Below are positions 52,501 through 63,151 of a stretch of DNA of 64,000 nucleotides, piece after piece. Position numbers and translations under genes: made by a program. The DNA lies in assembly GCA_036873135.1 (NCBI GenBank), contig JAPTYO010000010.1:7230634-7294633 (forward strand), given 5' to 3'. Every line of letters starts with the position of its first letter. The first letter of the stretch is position 1. The DNA comes from Clarkia xantiana subsp. parviflora (lineage: Eukaryota; Streptophyta; Magnoliopsida; Myrtales; Onagraceae). The notes under the pieces are model-generated. The model saw nothing but the letters and a program-made list of their open reading frames with translations, was not told where the DNA came from and did not search any database.

Positions 52501-54694
52501 AAGTTTAACAGAAAAAACAGACAAAATTAAAAAGTAATGAAATAAAATCTGAGACACCTATTAGCAATAAAAACGGAATTTGGGACATATATTAGCAACG
52601 ATTTAAACCTGGGGCACTTAAAAAAGCACTTAAAAGCAATATGGTACAAATTTGAGACCGTGATTAAGTTCTTAACCTTTTTTTTTATATATATATATAT
52701 ATATATTTTATTTTTTTTACAAAAAATGTTTATTTGCTTTTCAGTCGAGCTGCATTGGGGGAGGAACTTGCAGTGCTAAAGCAAGTGGAAGAATTTGCTG
52801 CCAAGGGCCTTAGTCCTCCGAGGGCAAAGAATGGGTTTGCAAGGTAAATTCTAATCTCACACTAATACAATAAGTCAATAACCGTGCGGTAAATTCATTG
52901 AGCTTATAAATTTTTACTGCAGAGCATCTTCCATGTCACCAAATGCAAGATTGGCTCGTATATCATCCCTGGAAAATATGCTAAGCATTTCATCGAACTC
53001 GCTAGTAGCCATGGCTTCTCAATTATCCGAGGCGGAAGAAAGGGAACGTGTTCTCACTAGCCGTGGACGATGGAACCAGTTACGGTCAATGAGCGATGCA
53101 AAGAACTTGCTTCAGTACATATTCAGTTCTCTTGGTTATGCAAGGTACTTCTTTAAAATCAAGCCATTTGTTTGACCCATCTCAGCTGTGTTAGATTTAA
53201 AAGTTCACATTTTTATTATCTCATTAGTAAAATTGTGTCATTTCGGTATTTTTCATAAAGAAATACTTAATACTAGAAGTTGAAGAGCCATTTCAACTCT
53301 ATATTATTAGATTAAAATTTACTTTTTTAATGATCTTGTTATAGAAAAAAATGTGACCTTTTGGTGTTCAGTAAGTTGGTTACATGTTGCTTCTGAACAT
53401 AGAATGGAAGTGAAAAAAGTTAACTTGTTAGTTAGGCGAAAAGTTACCCTTTTAAGGAAAAAGTGATAAGTTGAGGTAGTATATAGTTTTCTAAAATGGA
53501 AATGATTTTATTTCCACTCTTAAGTTTCACAAATTGTAGTAATATTCTTCATAACCATGAAATATGACATAGTTATTCAACGCTTTGTCCCTTAAGCCTT
53601 ACATGCTGATTTGGTATGAGTAGATATTATTATAGGTGTGGAGCAAGCATGCTACACGTGCTGACCTCAATTGATGATCTTGTCTGTAAAAATTATTGGA
53701 ATTCTATTCACGGGTTACACATTGCTTCTTGTTTTAAAGGTGCCAACTTTGGGAAAAGGATATGGAAATCAGGGAAATGAAAGAACAGCTAAGAGAGCTT
53801 GTGGGCCTTCTGAGGCAGAGCGAGATGCGAAGAGTGGAAGCTGAGAAGGAGCTCAAATCAAGAGACCAAACACTTGCAGTTGCTCTCTCTACACCGCCTC
53901 CCGTAAAAATCCAAATTTTCCTCTATAGTTCTTGCAAATCGTTCTCTAAGATTAAAAAAAAAAAATCGTCTCAAATTCATCAACTTTTTTTTTTTTTTTT
54001 TTTCAGGGAAATCCTTATAATTCACTAAAACATGCCGCTGATGAAATCAATGGCGGTACTCTGTCTCCAGTACCAGTCCCTGCACAAAAGCAACTCAAAT
54101 ACACCCCTGGAATTGCCAATGGCTCGCCTAGAGAGCTGGCAGCATTTGTTGATCAGACACGAAAGGTAAAAGATTGTAATTTGGTACATTAAGTAGAAAC
54201 TATGAGTTTTTTGCAGTATATAAGTAGGGTTAAAGGTACTTTTGGTACAACACGTTTGACCAAATATGGCTTTTGGTACATGATGTTTTTTTTTTGGGTA
54301 TACTTTTGGTACCATACGTTTGTATTTTGTAGATTTTTGCTCTATTCGTTAGTTTGCCGGTTAGTTTTTTCCATTTAGTGGCATATGTGCGCCCTATACT
54401 TTTGATTTTGTTCAATTTAGTTCCTCTAATACATCCCTATATAAGTAAAAGACTCTGAAGTGTGTGATTTGGTTTTTGCAGATGATTCCAATGGGGCAGC
54501 TATCAATGAAAAAGATGGCAGCTGTGGGACAAGCAGGGAAGCTATGGAGGTGGAAGAGAAGCCACCACCAATGGCTGATGCAGTTCAAGTGGAAGTGGCA
54601 GAAGCCATGGAGGCTCTCCGAGTTGATCAGACACAGTGATGAAACTATCATTAAGTCGAGACCTCGTCCACATGCCCTCACCGATATGATGTGA
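46535..54694 (+). CDS. KIN4A: Kinesin-4 family motor protein KIN-4A (FRA1-type), 25 exons, 1041 aa
   Basis: Exons: 46535-46681, 47305-47451, 47557-47706, 48190-48443, 48532-48722, 48850-48974, 49061-49097, 49211-49302, 49437-49544, 49908-50024, 50100-50190, 50304-50413, 50510-50602, 50680-50793, 50891-51007, 51098-51178, 51605-51676, 51763-51856, 51942-51973, 52056-52153, 52745-52843, 52923-53144, 53740-53902, 54007-54165, 54482-54694. All join in phase (3126 nt). The N-terminal motor (about 18-380) has the P-loop GQTGSGKT (97-104), switch I NNQSSRSH (229-236) and switch II DLAGSE (277-282). Coiled coils run from about 400 to 910. The Trp/Lys-rich end [13 protein letters not shown] is at 990-1002. 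Length and tail match Arabidopsis FRA1 (about 1035 aa), a plus-end motor on cortical microtubules needed for cell-wall deposition (family knowledge). Start: an in-frame TTG precedes, but ATG 46535 is the first ATG. Intron 16 has a GC donor. Confidence 0.95.
51161..51487 (+). repeat. Tandem duplication spanning the exon 16 end and its GC donor
   Basis: The exon 16 end plus donor (GAGAAGGAGTTGTTGCAG then GCAAGT, 51161-51184) and the next ~160 bases recur at about 51342-51487 as GAAAAGGAGCTGTTGCAG then GCAAGT. The shared downstream words include ATTCTACAAATT, ATAGTGAAAA, GGAAAAGATTCATTTT and ACACTGAATTTCACATTTT. The second copy is intronic and carries a decoy donor. Confidence 0.85.
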
Positions 54695-55430
54695 CGTGTC
54701 AATTCCAAAACAAACAAAAAACTTGTTGCTTGATCTTTTTTATTTGGATCAAACAAGTTTATCAAGATATTACATGGATGAGACAAGATGCAGGATCAGG
54801 TAATTTATACAGCTCCGTTCAAAACACGACTCTATTAACAAGGCAAAATGCGTATTCTTGAAGTTAATTCGATGAACTTTTCTGATTGCAGTTAGGACTG
54901 TAAAATTTGGGGTGTGGATAAAGATTGTTAGTGTTGTAAAGAAGTGGGGATTGAATTGGAGTTCTTCACAACTGCAACATCAGCTGTAAAAATGCTTACA
55001 TTATGGGTTAACAGAAAAATGGCGGTTGTGGAGAAGACGAGCCATGGTTTCGGTTATTTTGTTTTTACCGAGCAAGTAAAATAAAGAATCTAGAGAAAGA
55101 GAAGCTCTCCTGTTTATATGTGGAGAAGCAAAGTGTATATCGTGTAGCTGCTGTATTCTTTGGTATACATCTGTCAATAGTGTGTTTTTCTTTTTTGGGG
55201 TTTCTTAACTTTCTTGGTTTGTTTGTGGTGTATTTGATTTGTTGATTAAAGACAGAAGACTTTGTGTAGAACACAATCAGAGGGGATTGATTGCCTTAGT
55301 AGTGTAGTGGGGGTGGTTATCTTGTGTGTCACTTTTGGTATTGTCTTTGTTTGAGAAAACTTTCATGTGTGTAACACGCTATATGAAGCAGTAAGGAAAA
55401 TGTTATTAATGTAATTCTGCATATATTACC
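54695..55430 (+). other. KIN-4A 3' UTR and downstream flank
   Basis: Follows the TGA at 54692-54694. Several AATAAA-like signals occur, such as ATAAAG near 55081 and TTATTAATGTAAT near 55405, so the polyadenylation site is not fixed by sequence alone. The frame 55065-55274 on the minus strand is not supported. Confidence 0.5.
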
Positions 55431-55590
55431 TTTTTTAGATGCTGCTTTAATCTGTATATTCAATTATTTGTATTTTGGCCCCTAATAAATTTCTTACTTC
55501 AGCCCTACTAGAACAAAAAAGCACAAGGCACAGCATACAACATACAACATAGAACATACCATCTTCAATTTTTTATAAGATTTGTTCATA

Positions 55591-55800
55591 GGTTTCTCTT
55601 CAGACAAAAGGCCTTAGAGGCACAAACCATAGTATGTATATATCTATACACAAGTTCCACCAACTATTGCAATTTCCCCTCACCTGCCAATCTGCTATTG
55701 GTTTCTCTTCAGACAAGAGGCCTTAGAGAGGCACAATCCATATAGTATGTATATATCTATCAACAAGTTCCACCAACTAATGGAATTTCCCCTAACCAAT
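55591..55800. repeat. Tandem duplication of about 109 bp between convergent genes
   Basis: GGTTTCTCTTCAGACAAAAG (55591) and GGTTTCTCTTCAGACAAGAG (55700) start two units. Each continues with GGCCTTAGAG, GTATGTATATATCTAT and CAAGTTCCACCAACTA. It lies between the 3' ends of KIN-4A and the minus-strand gene. Confidence 0.9.
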
Positions 55801-55861
55801 TAATGGAAGCATATATGCATATAGTAAAGCTGGATATAGTGTAACCTTGTGATTTTGAAAT

Positions 55862-57660
55862 CTAGCCGCACCAATTGTCAATGTGCTCATCTCCGCGAAG
55901 GGTACTGACAAGTCCTCCACACTTCAAGCAAACGTAGCTGCTCGCATCTGCAAATGCATCCAACACGACCTGCGCCTGACCCGATTCTGCCAATATGGAC
56001 TTATTCTCAGAAGCAGCCCTTTCAATGGAGATAAGGGTGTTGGCAGCACTCGAGCATGGCATATTGGTTAAAGGACCGGCTTCAGTAATTGCACATTCAG
56101 CAAACAAGGAGGCTAGCTGATCAGCAGTAGAATTGGCTTGTATTTTTGCTAGCTGATCAGCAGCAGAATTGGCTTGTATTTTTGCTAGCTGATCAGCAGC
56201 AGAATTGGCTTGTATTTTCGCTAGCTGATCAGCAGCAGAATTGGCTTGTATTTTCCTTCGGTACAGTTCACGGGCATGCTGTAGTATCATGACAACAGCA
56301 CCATACCCACCTTGAGTCCTCATTGCTGACACCACCTGTTTCAAAAATAAAAAAATCTCAGTAGAGCATTCAAACATTCTTGATCTTTCCAAATGTATAT
56401 GAACATTACAGTAGCGGTTTATACAGATATAGCAGGTTTAAGGACTCGGGAGAGCCAAATAAGAGATCTTTCTCAATCAAGTATGGTTTTTCTTGGAAGT
56501 AAATGCAGTTTCTTAGATATCGAGATCAAGCCAAAGTAAGCTATAACTGCAGAAATAGTTGCACTCCACTAGATCATAATAGTTGGCCTTATTTAGTAAC
56601 TGTTACATATTGTTGATATTCACACACAAACTCAAACGTAATTTTCAGTTTAGTCGTTACTTTTGCTGAGCAGCAACTCTTAAAGATTTTGTAATCCTAG
56701 CATAACCACAAATTATTTTGCTTGTACTTAACTTATTTATCCATCTATCAGAATGGCAGAAAGTTGTCAACCTCTATCTAGCTCTTACTACAAAATTGCA
56801 CGATGTTGATACCTAATAAGTGCTAGCAGTTCAATGTTACTATGCCGAAAAGTACATGTAACTCCCACTAATCGCATAAATGAGGAGAGAAACATGTATA
56901 TTAGCCACATTATAGACAGAAATGCAAATGTGAAAATGTGTGTTCCATATAGCCTAGTTTCACCGTCTTCTTTGCCCACTGTTAAAGAAAATCGCCATCA
57001 AGCTTTTTAGTGGGCACAAAATCGCATTGTATGATGTAGTATAACATGAAACCTCAAAATCAAAAGTTAATTTCAAGCTAACACAGACGGATCAGTCTTT
57101 AAGCAGTTCTTAAGGTTGAACGACGAAAGAATTTATTGCATGACACGCCAAGATTCTCACAGAAAACGTTTCTGAAGTACGAATTTGTAACTTCTAGTAA
57201 TTGAACTCCTTCATTACCGAGTCTCGTATTCACAGGATTGCAGTCCTTATCATATATTTTAGCCCTAGATTAACCAGCAGCAAGAGGCACTACGGTTTCA
57301 CCGCATACTCTAACAAAGAACTATTGGATCGTCGCGAAACGGAAATCCACGAAAATGACAGTCGATTAGCAGTGAACTACGCGGTACGACATTAGAATCA
57401 AAAGCAGCACCAAGATCAGACGATCAATGGAGCAGACAGATAGCGGCATTGTTAAGAAGCTAAGTTAAAAGCCTACAAGAACTTTCTAAACCAGGAAATA
57501 AAAGCAGTTTTACCGTTTGGAGAGCCTCGGAAGGCTTGCCTTGATCGACGAGCTTGCTAGCCGCCGCAAGAAGCTCCTTGACACCGCCGACTCCGGCTTG
57601 CGCCTGCTGGTGAGACGGTGCATCAGCTTCCTTAATCTCTGCTTTAGTACGGTCCGCCAT
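55862..57660 (-). CDS. Uncharacterised conserved-looking protein with 12-aa repeats and CX2CX11HX4C site, 206 aa
   Basis: Two exons on the minus strand. Exon 1 is 57660-57514 (49 codons, donor GTAAAA). Exon 2 is 56335-55862 (acceptor AACAG, stop TAG). The join is in phase and gives 206 residues. Residues 27-70 are a helix-rich ELLAAASKLVDQGKPSEALQ region. Four tandem copies of a KIQANSAADQLA unit follow, then a conserved-looking LFAECAITEA helix. The C-terminal Cys-X2-Cys-X11-His-X4-Cys (starting CLKCGG) may bind zinc. I do not recognise the family and assign no function. An alternative first exon lies 255 bp upstream. The gene converges on KIN-4A with about 1.1 kb between stops. Confidence 0.8.
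56113..56254 (-). repeat. 36-bp minisatellite within coding exon, four copies
   Basis: Units begin near 56113, 56149, 56185 and 56221, nearly identical. Each encodes 12 residues, so copy-number change preserves frame. The unit nearest the C-terminus (56113) differs by one base that turns Ala into Thr. Confidence 0.95.
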
Positions 57661-57965
57661 TTCTGCTTGCTCACTTTCCAGTCTGAAGAGTTCGTCCTGC
57701 TCGAGTTTGTGAAGCTAAGCTAAAAGCCTACAAGAACTTTCTTAACCAGGAAATAAATGCAGTTTTACCGCTTGGAGATCCTCGGAAGGCTTGCCTTGAT
57801 CGACGAGCAGGCGAGCCGCCGCAAGAAGCTCCTCGACTCCACCAACTCCGCCTTGCGCCTGCTGATGAGACGGAGCATCAGTTTGCTTCATCTCTGCGTC
57901 AGTACGGTCCGCCATTTCCGCTTGCTAAGTTTCTTGGCTGAAGAGTTCGTTCTGCTCGAGTCAGT
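57440..57965 (-). repeat. Tandem duplication of exon 1, start of intron 1 and upstream leader
   Basis: Two units of roughly 255 bp, about 57455-57710 and 57711-57965. Each contains AAAGCCTACAAGAACTTTCT, the donor, the 49-codon exon, and GAAGAGTTCGT-CTGCTCGAGT upstream. Confidence 0.92.
57769..57915 (-). CDS. Duplicate alternative first exon of the minus-strand gene
   Basis: An ATG at 57915-57913 opens 49 codons (MADRTDAEMKQTDAPSHQQA...), ending in GCG followed by the donor GTAAAA. It has the same length and phase as the proximal first exon 57660-57514 and the sequence is clearly homologous, with about nine residue changes. Splicing to exon 2 at 56335 would give another full 206-residue isoform. 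The frame is open, so it is not obviously a pseudo-exon. Which first exon is used is unknown. Confidence 0.65.
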
Positions 57966-58015
57966 GATGAACCACAAGTAACAGAATCAAACTTCTGGAG
58001 ACTTATTTAGAATCG

Positions 58016-58032
58016 AATCTATATATATATAT
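58016..58032 (-). promoter_or_regulatory. TATA box upstream of the distal first exon
   Basis: On the minus strand, CTATATATATATAGATTC lies about 100 bp before the ATG at 57915. GGGCC/GGGCT site II-like motifs (58138-58175) lie further upstream. No comparable TATA box precedes the proximal first exon, whose upstream DNA is the duplicated leader. Confidence 0.5.
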
Positions 58033-58199
58033 AGAAGAAGATTGGTGGTGAACTGGTTGGTGATGTGCGGAGCTTCGAATTGCTGGACTATTCTAGCAGT
58101 CAATACTCAATAGTAATACACGGGAGGGTGGCCGTGGGCCGTGGCGCATGATTGGGCAGATTGGGCCCTTTGGGCTTTTCCCTATACAGCCACTACTAG

Positions 58200-60770
58200 G
58201 TTTGGGCTCTCAATGAAGATGTTTTAACTTTTAACCCAATTAAATTCGCGGCGTATCGGGTGAAGCCCTTTCACCGTAAAGCACCACAAAACCCAGATAC
58301 TGTACGTAAGAATTACCATACATCCTAGAGTTTACCTAATTTTAGACGGAAAAAGTTTAGTTTTAGACGTTAGCTCGGCCAACAAAAACAATTCAGCTTT
58401 AGCCCAAATTTTTATAGGCCTGGCTAATTTGAGATTGAGTTTGTTTTAACTCGAATTGTACACCATTGGATTTAAAAGCCTCGAGATCCGCGTCTACTCA
58501 GCTTTCTCTCTTTCCACTCACGGTCCGTTAGCCGTTACTTCCCTCCTACACCTTATGCACGTCCCATACTCCTCGTCCTTGGTCTATACTCCCTCCATTT
58601 CATTTTTCCTCTCTCATCTCCACTCTTTTTACTTTATTTATTATATATATGTGAGAAAAAAAATATATACTATTTTATAATCTTAACAAGACATATATAT
58701 CCTTAAAAAAAATTTCCATTTACCAATAAATTTTCTAGAAAAATAGTAATTAATCAATACATGTCCACCCATTACATAATAGTATTTTAAAGTTTTAAAC
58801 TTAATTTAAGTTAACATTATGAGCTTATTACGTATCTTAAGTTTTCTTTTTTCTAAATAATAATACTACTTTGAAATTAAATACAAAAATATTCATTTTT
58901 ACAAACTTATTATTATTACTAAAATAACATAATTTGGGACTACTGGTGGCAACGTGTTTTTTTTTTTTTTAGATTTAACAGTTTTACATTAGAGTTTATG
59001 TAAATTTATGATTTTTTTTTTCTAAAATTCTAGAAAGTGGGGTAAACAATTGAGTTGGTTAAATACTAATTAATTGCGTAAATCTAATTAGATTTAGTAA
59101 AGTATAATTATATTTTGGATATCAATACATCTTTTTTAATGTCACGAGTTATGATACTATATATTTCAACCAGTTGTTCATAATATCGTTATTATATATT
59201 GAATAAATAAATTATTATAGCTTTGTAAAAATAAATGTCAATATGAAATACTTCAATAAATTATAACACATATATATATTTCACATTAATTTTAGAATAT
59301 GAATATATATATACTTCAATGTTGAAGTCCACACCGATTATGTCCACACGGGTCTGGATGTATGTAATTCCACGAGGATTGCACACTAGATACATACCAA
59401 GTTGTTGACAATTTTGAAAAGTTGTATGCATTCGGATTCCATACAAAGTACATACCCACACTAAAACGGTGTGGAAACTGTATTAATAATTTCTCATGTA
59501 CACACATATTGAATACCCAATATATTCCGTGTGTTTTGTGTCAGTGTGGACTTAGTTGAACTCAATATACCGTGTGGAAATGGATTGCAGTTTGCACATT
59601 TATGAATAATTGCTGACACATTTACTACATATGTTACCATATCACACATAATGTTATACTATTGCAAAAACTAGTACATATGAACATATACTTGCACCCA
59701 TCGTACATGTGTTACATATAACCTATTCTACACGTCCTTATGTTCATTTAAGAAAGTAGTATTGACATTCTCATTTAAGATAATATAGCAACGTTGTTAC
59801 GTAACAGTTAACTAGCAGTAATGAGTAAATGACAAGCATCCAAAAGACCTACTTTTTAATCAACGGAAAATCCTTCACGTTTCAGTATCGAATCCAATAT
59901 CCCAAAATTCTTCAGGCGTCATTAGAGAAATATGTTTGTATTTGTGCCTCGAAACACCTTCACGGTGCTCACACATTACACCTCCATTGGTACGAGGTTT
60001 CTACCTTAATTATATTTTTAGAATCAATGAATGTGATAATAAAATTGGAAAATATATTTTAATTGGTAGTTATTAAATCCGGTTTTTTTGGAACAACTAA
60101 TGCGATACTAAATGTTATAATATGTGGAGAGTTGTTTAACGTATTTGAATATGTGTTGACACATCTACTACATATGTTACCATATAACACATATTGTTAT
60201 ACTAGTGCAAAAACTAGTACATATCAACATGTACTGGTACACCTAGTACATGTATACATATAAACGCAATCCAATTCTACACGTCCTTATGTTCATTTAA
60301 GAAATTAGTATTGAAATTGTCATTTGAGTTTAAAGATAATATAACAACGTTGTTATATAACAATTTCTAACAGTAACGACTAAATTACATGCATCCAAAC
60401 GACTAAATCCGACTTTTTTGGAACAACTAATGCAATATTAAATGTTATAAATAGAGTTAAAATGTTAGTTACTGACTGTATTTTTTAAAAAATTATAAAC
60501 GTAATACTAAATGTTCTAAATAGAGTTTAAATTGTTAGTTACTAAATGACTTGTATTTGGAACTACAAATGTAATACTAAATACCAACATTTGAATAAAA
60601 AAAATTATATTTAAGGGGGATAAATTGTATGAAATATGAACAATTTCATAAGAGAACATTAGAAACGGAGAAGTTGAGCTAATATGTGTGAACATAACGA
60701 ATTCTTATGCTGACATTCCACTCAGACTCCACACAGTACTTGCTTTCGGAGTAGACACAACAATTTCGGT
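58200..60770. other. AT-rich spacer with diverged internal duplications
   Basis: No gene is supported. A block at about 59606-59850 (TTACCATATCACACATAATG, GCAAAAACTAGTACATA, CTACACGTCCTTATGTTCAT) recurs at 60155-60400, offset by about 545 bp. A further partial unit (TTTTTTGGAACAACTAATGC) occurs at about 60085 and 60415. Paired GGTGTGGA/TCCACACC motifs occur near 59325 and 59465-59475. The frames 59829-60062 and 60063-60263 lie in this duplicated DNA. Confidence 0.5.
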
Positions 60771-60774
60771 GTGT

Positions 60775-61720
60775 CACTACTGAAAATCCATATATTGTCG
60801 ACGAAAAATAAATTTCGTCGGCAAAAATTGGTCGGTAAAACCCTCTTTACTCAGGAAAATAAAATTTTTTCGGAAAATATATATTATGTCGACCATTTTT
60901 TTTTCATCAGAAAAAAATTACTTTTCCCGATGAAGATATAATCTATAAGCTAGCGACCTAGGATTGATCTACACTAAGGAGAAATAGATCATATCAATTT
61001 AGGGTATAAAGTATGCATATTGTATGCTGCAAACTTATGCATTCTGCATGCAAATTATTTTTAACTTAACCTTTTTAAGTGATACCAGTAACCAGTTTAT
61101 TTTTCCAACATGATAGGGCATGCATTGACCAGAGCATACACATGTGTAATATTTTGTGGGGATATAAATGAACTGAACTAACTACTTTGTTTTGAGAAAT
61201 ATCCATCTATTCATGAGACCTCTTTTAGTTGTATATGTATGAATTTGTCTATTGAAGAAGATATGCTTTTGAAAGGTTTACTATTCTGTTATTCGTCGAG
61301 TACCGGTTGATGTACACTATTAAATAGTTTTAACCTTATCATATTATGTACACTACATGCAGTATACAGTTTTGGAAACAGCTGCAAGAGCAGCAGAGGA
61401 TGGCATTCTTGTAAGTAAATATGATATATTTGAAAAGCTGAAGCCGGAGAAAGGTAAGAAGAAACGTGGATACTCAAATCCGAAGGATGTCGCTCGCATC
61501 GATGAGCTTAAAGAAAAACTAGATGTTAAGAGTGCTGAGATGGACGAGATGAAGTGAAAATATGACTCTGAATTGGACATTATGAAGAACCAAGTAAAAA
61601 CTATGATGGCAGCTATTCGAGATTCGGGTATTGTGATCCCAGAAGAATAGGTGGTTGAAGAGGTTGTAGAATCGGATGACGAAACACAAGGTACATCAAA
61701 TACTATTTCACATTGCTTTT
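60775..61720 (+). mobile_element. CACTA (En/Spm) element remnant
   Basis: CACTACTGAAAATCC at 60775 is a CACTA-type terminus. It is followed by repeated TCGTCGGCAAAA/GGTCGGTAAAA subterminal motifs (60797-60910), typical of this superfamily. A transposase-associated C-terminal-like fragment follows at 61350-61680. The opposite terminus was not found, so the right boundary is arbitrary. Confidence 0.5.
61350..61680 (+). pseudogene. Fragment resembling the Ptta/En/Spm plant transposase C-terminus
   Basis: The frame TVLETAARAAEDGILVSKYD then KKKRGYSNP, followed by a Lys/Glu coiled coil (IDELKEKLDVKSAEMDEMK), stops at TGA near 61556 and continues in the same frame to a TAG near 61650. The basic-then-coiled-coil layout fits the C-terminus of plant CACTA transposase-family proteins. 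It is interrupted and lacks the upstream domains. Confidence 0.4.
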
Positions 61721-62009
61721 TCGATGTTGTTATATTATAACTCTATTTGAGTTTTAGTATTGACTTAATATTCAAATACTCAGGTTGATATGGCTAAATG
61801 TGAATGTGCAGTGAAGTCGGGTAGGAATTGCAGTAACGTAAGACTTAGTTTTTCTCTTTTGTTAACTGATCAGACTTAAGATTATATATATGCTCTATAC
61901 TTTTGAGTCGCAGGATATATTGGACTATATATCCGGATCCTCTACCTGTGATTTACCAGACTTTAGGTTATAACCACTATTTTGACTCACATATATTGTG
62001 GTGCAACAG

Positions 62010-62200
62010 TCTAGCCCAGGAACGGATGCACATAGGGACCAGAGTGGGCATCTGCCCCCTCTGAACTTTTTGTAATTAACAAAAATTCCCTATATAAATT
62101 AATAATTTTTGAATTTGCCCCACTCTAAGTTTCTGATTGCCCTTGTTTGCCCCCTTGAATTTCAGATTGTCGACACTGTGATTTACAGTTGCCCATGTGA
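62010..62200 (+). other. Possible 5' terminal region of an hAT-like element
   Basis: AGCCCAGGAACGGATGCACA is followed by repeated TGCCCCC/TTGCCCC motifs. This resembles the ends of plant hAT elements encoding MYM-type zinc-finger proteins, one of which begins downstream at 63704. This is inference from layout; no terminal repeat can be matched inside the window. Confidence 0.3.
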
Positions 62201-62629
62201 GTTGTACAAAAACAGAAAGAAGACAGTGAAGAGAAATCTTGAAGAAACAAGACTTTCACTAAATTAGAAATCAAAATTCAAAACAGATATCAACATAATT
62301 ACATAATATTGGAATGGAAAATTCACAAGACTCAACTATGTATCACCAATAACTTCCTCAAATGGAATGAAGTTTGACTTAAGTGTAAAAAATATAGACC
62401 TGAACTGAAAACTCTCAATTCACAGTTCAAAAGAAAAGAAAATACAGTCCCAAGTAAAGTAAGACTTGCACCTGGCTCAAAATCAGCCGAAGACTCCCTC
62501 TTGAACCAGATTGAAGTAAGAGTCATTCAAGAGTGAACCAGATTGAAGTAAGGGAGATTGAATCAAGACACAAAAACGCATCAACTAGGAAAAATTGATC
62601 TTCAATCAGGAAAGGTACCTTTTTTAATC

Positions 62630-63142
62630 GGGAAAAGTATGTAAAACATGCAACATGTTTGAAAAAAATGGTTTTATGGACCAATATGTTTTAAAATGTA
62701 CAACATGTTTGAAAATGATGGTTTTATGGACAAATATGAATTAAAATGTACAACAAGCTTACAAAAGATGCTAAAATGACGTACCGTCCACTTGTTATCC
62801 ATAGTTTTATTAAGTGGACACGTGCGGAACAAATTTTTAGAAAAAATAATAATTAAAGTAAGAAATTAATTTATACATAGTGATGATTATTAATGGGTGG
62901 ATGTAGATACTAATTATTATTATTATTATTTTTTAAAAACGTGATCCCAAGTGTCCACTTAATGAGACTAGTGACAACAAGTGGACGATACGTCATTTTA
63001 CCATCTTTTGTAAGCTTGTTGTACATTTTAAAACATTTTGGTCCATAAAACCATCATTTTCAAACATGTTGTACATTTTAAAACGTATTGGTCCATAAAA
63101 CCATCTTTTTCAAACATGTTGCATGTTTTACATACTTTTCCC
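62630..63142. mobile_element. MULE-type foldback MITE (513 bp) with 9-bp target duplication
   Basis: The ends GGGAAAAGTATG and CATACTTTTCCC are exact inverts. The arms stay complementary for about 200 bp (left 62630-62830, right about 62940-63142), around a loop of about 110 bp. The exact 9-bp duplication TTTTTAATC lies at 62621-62629 and 63143-63151. Nine-base duplications and long TIRs are the signature of Mutator-like elements. Each arm holds an internal repeat of about 60 bp (ACATGTTTGAAAATGATGG and GGTTTTATGGACCAA). No coding sequence. Confidence 0.92.
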
Positions 63143-63151
63143 TTTTTAATC

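Noticed and set aside
54166..54481. Intron 24 GGTACTTTTGGTAC motifs as a separate element
   Set aside because: Short imperfect inverted words only; no termini or target duplication could be defined.
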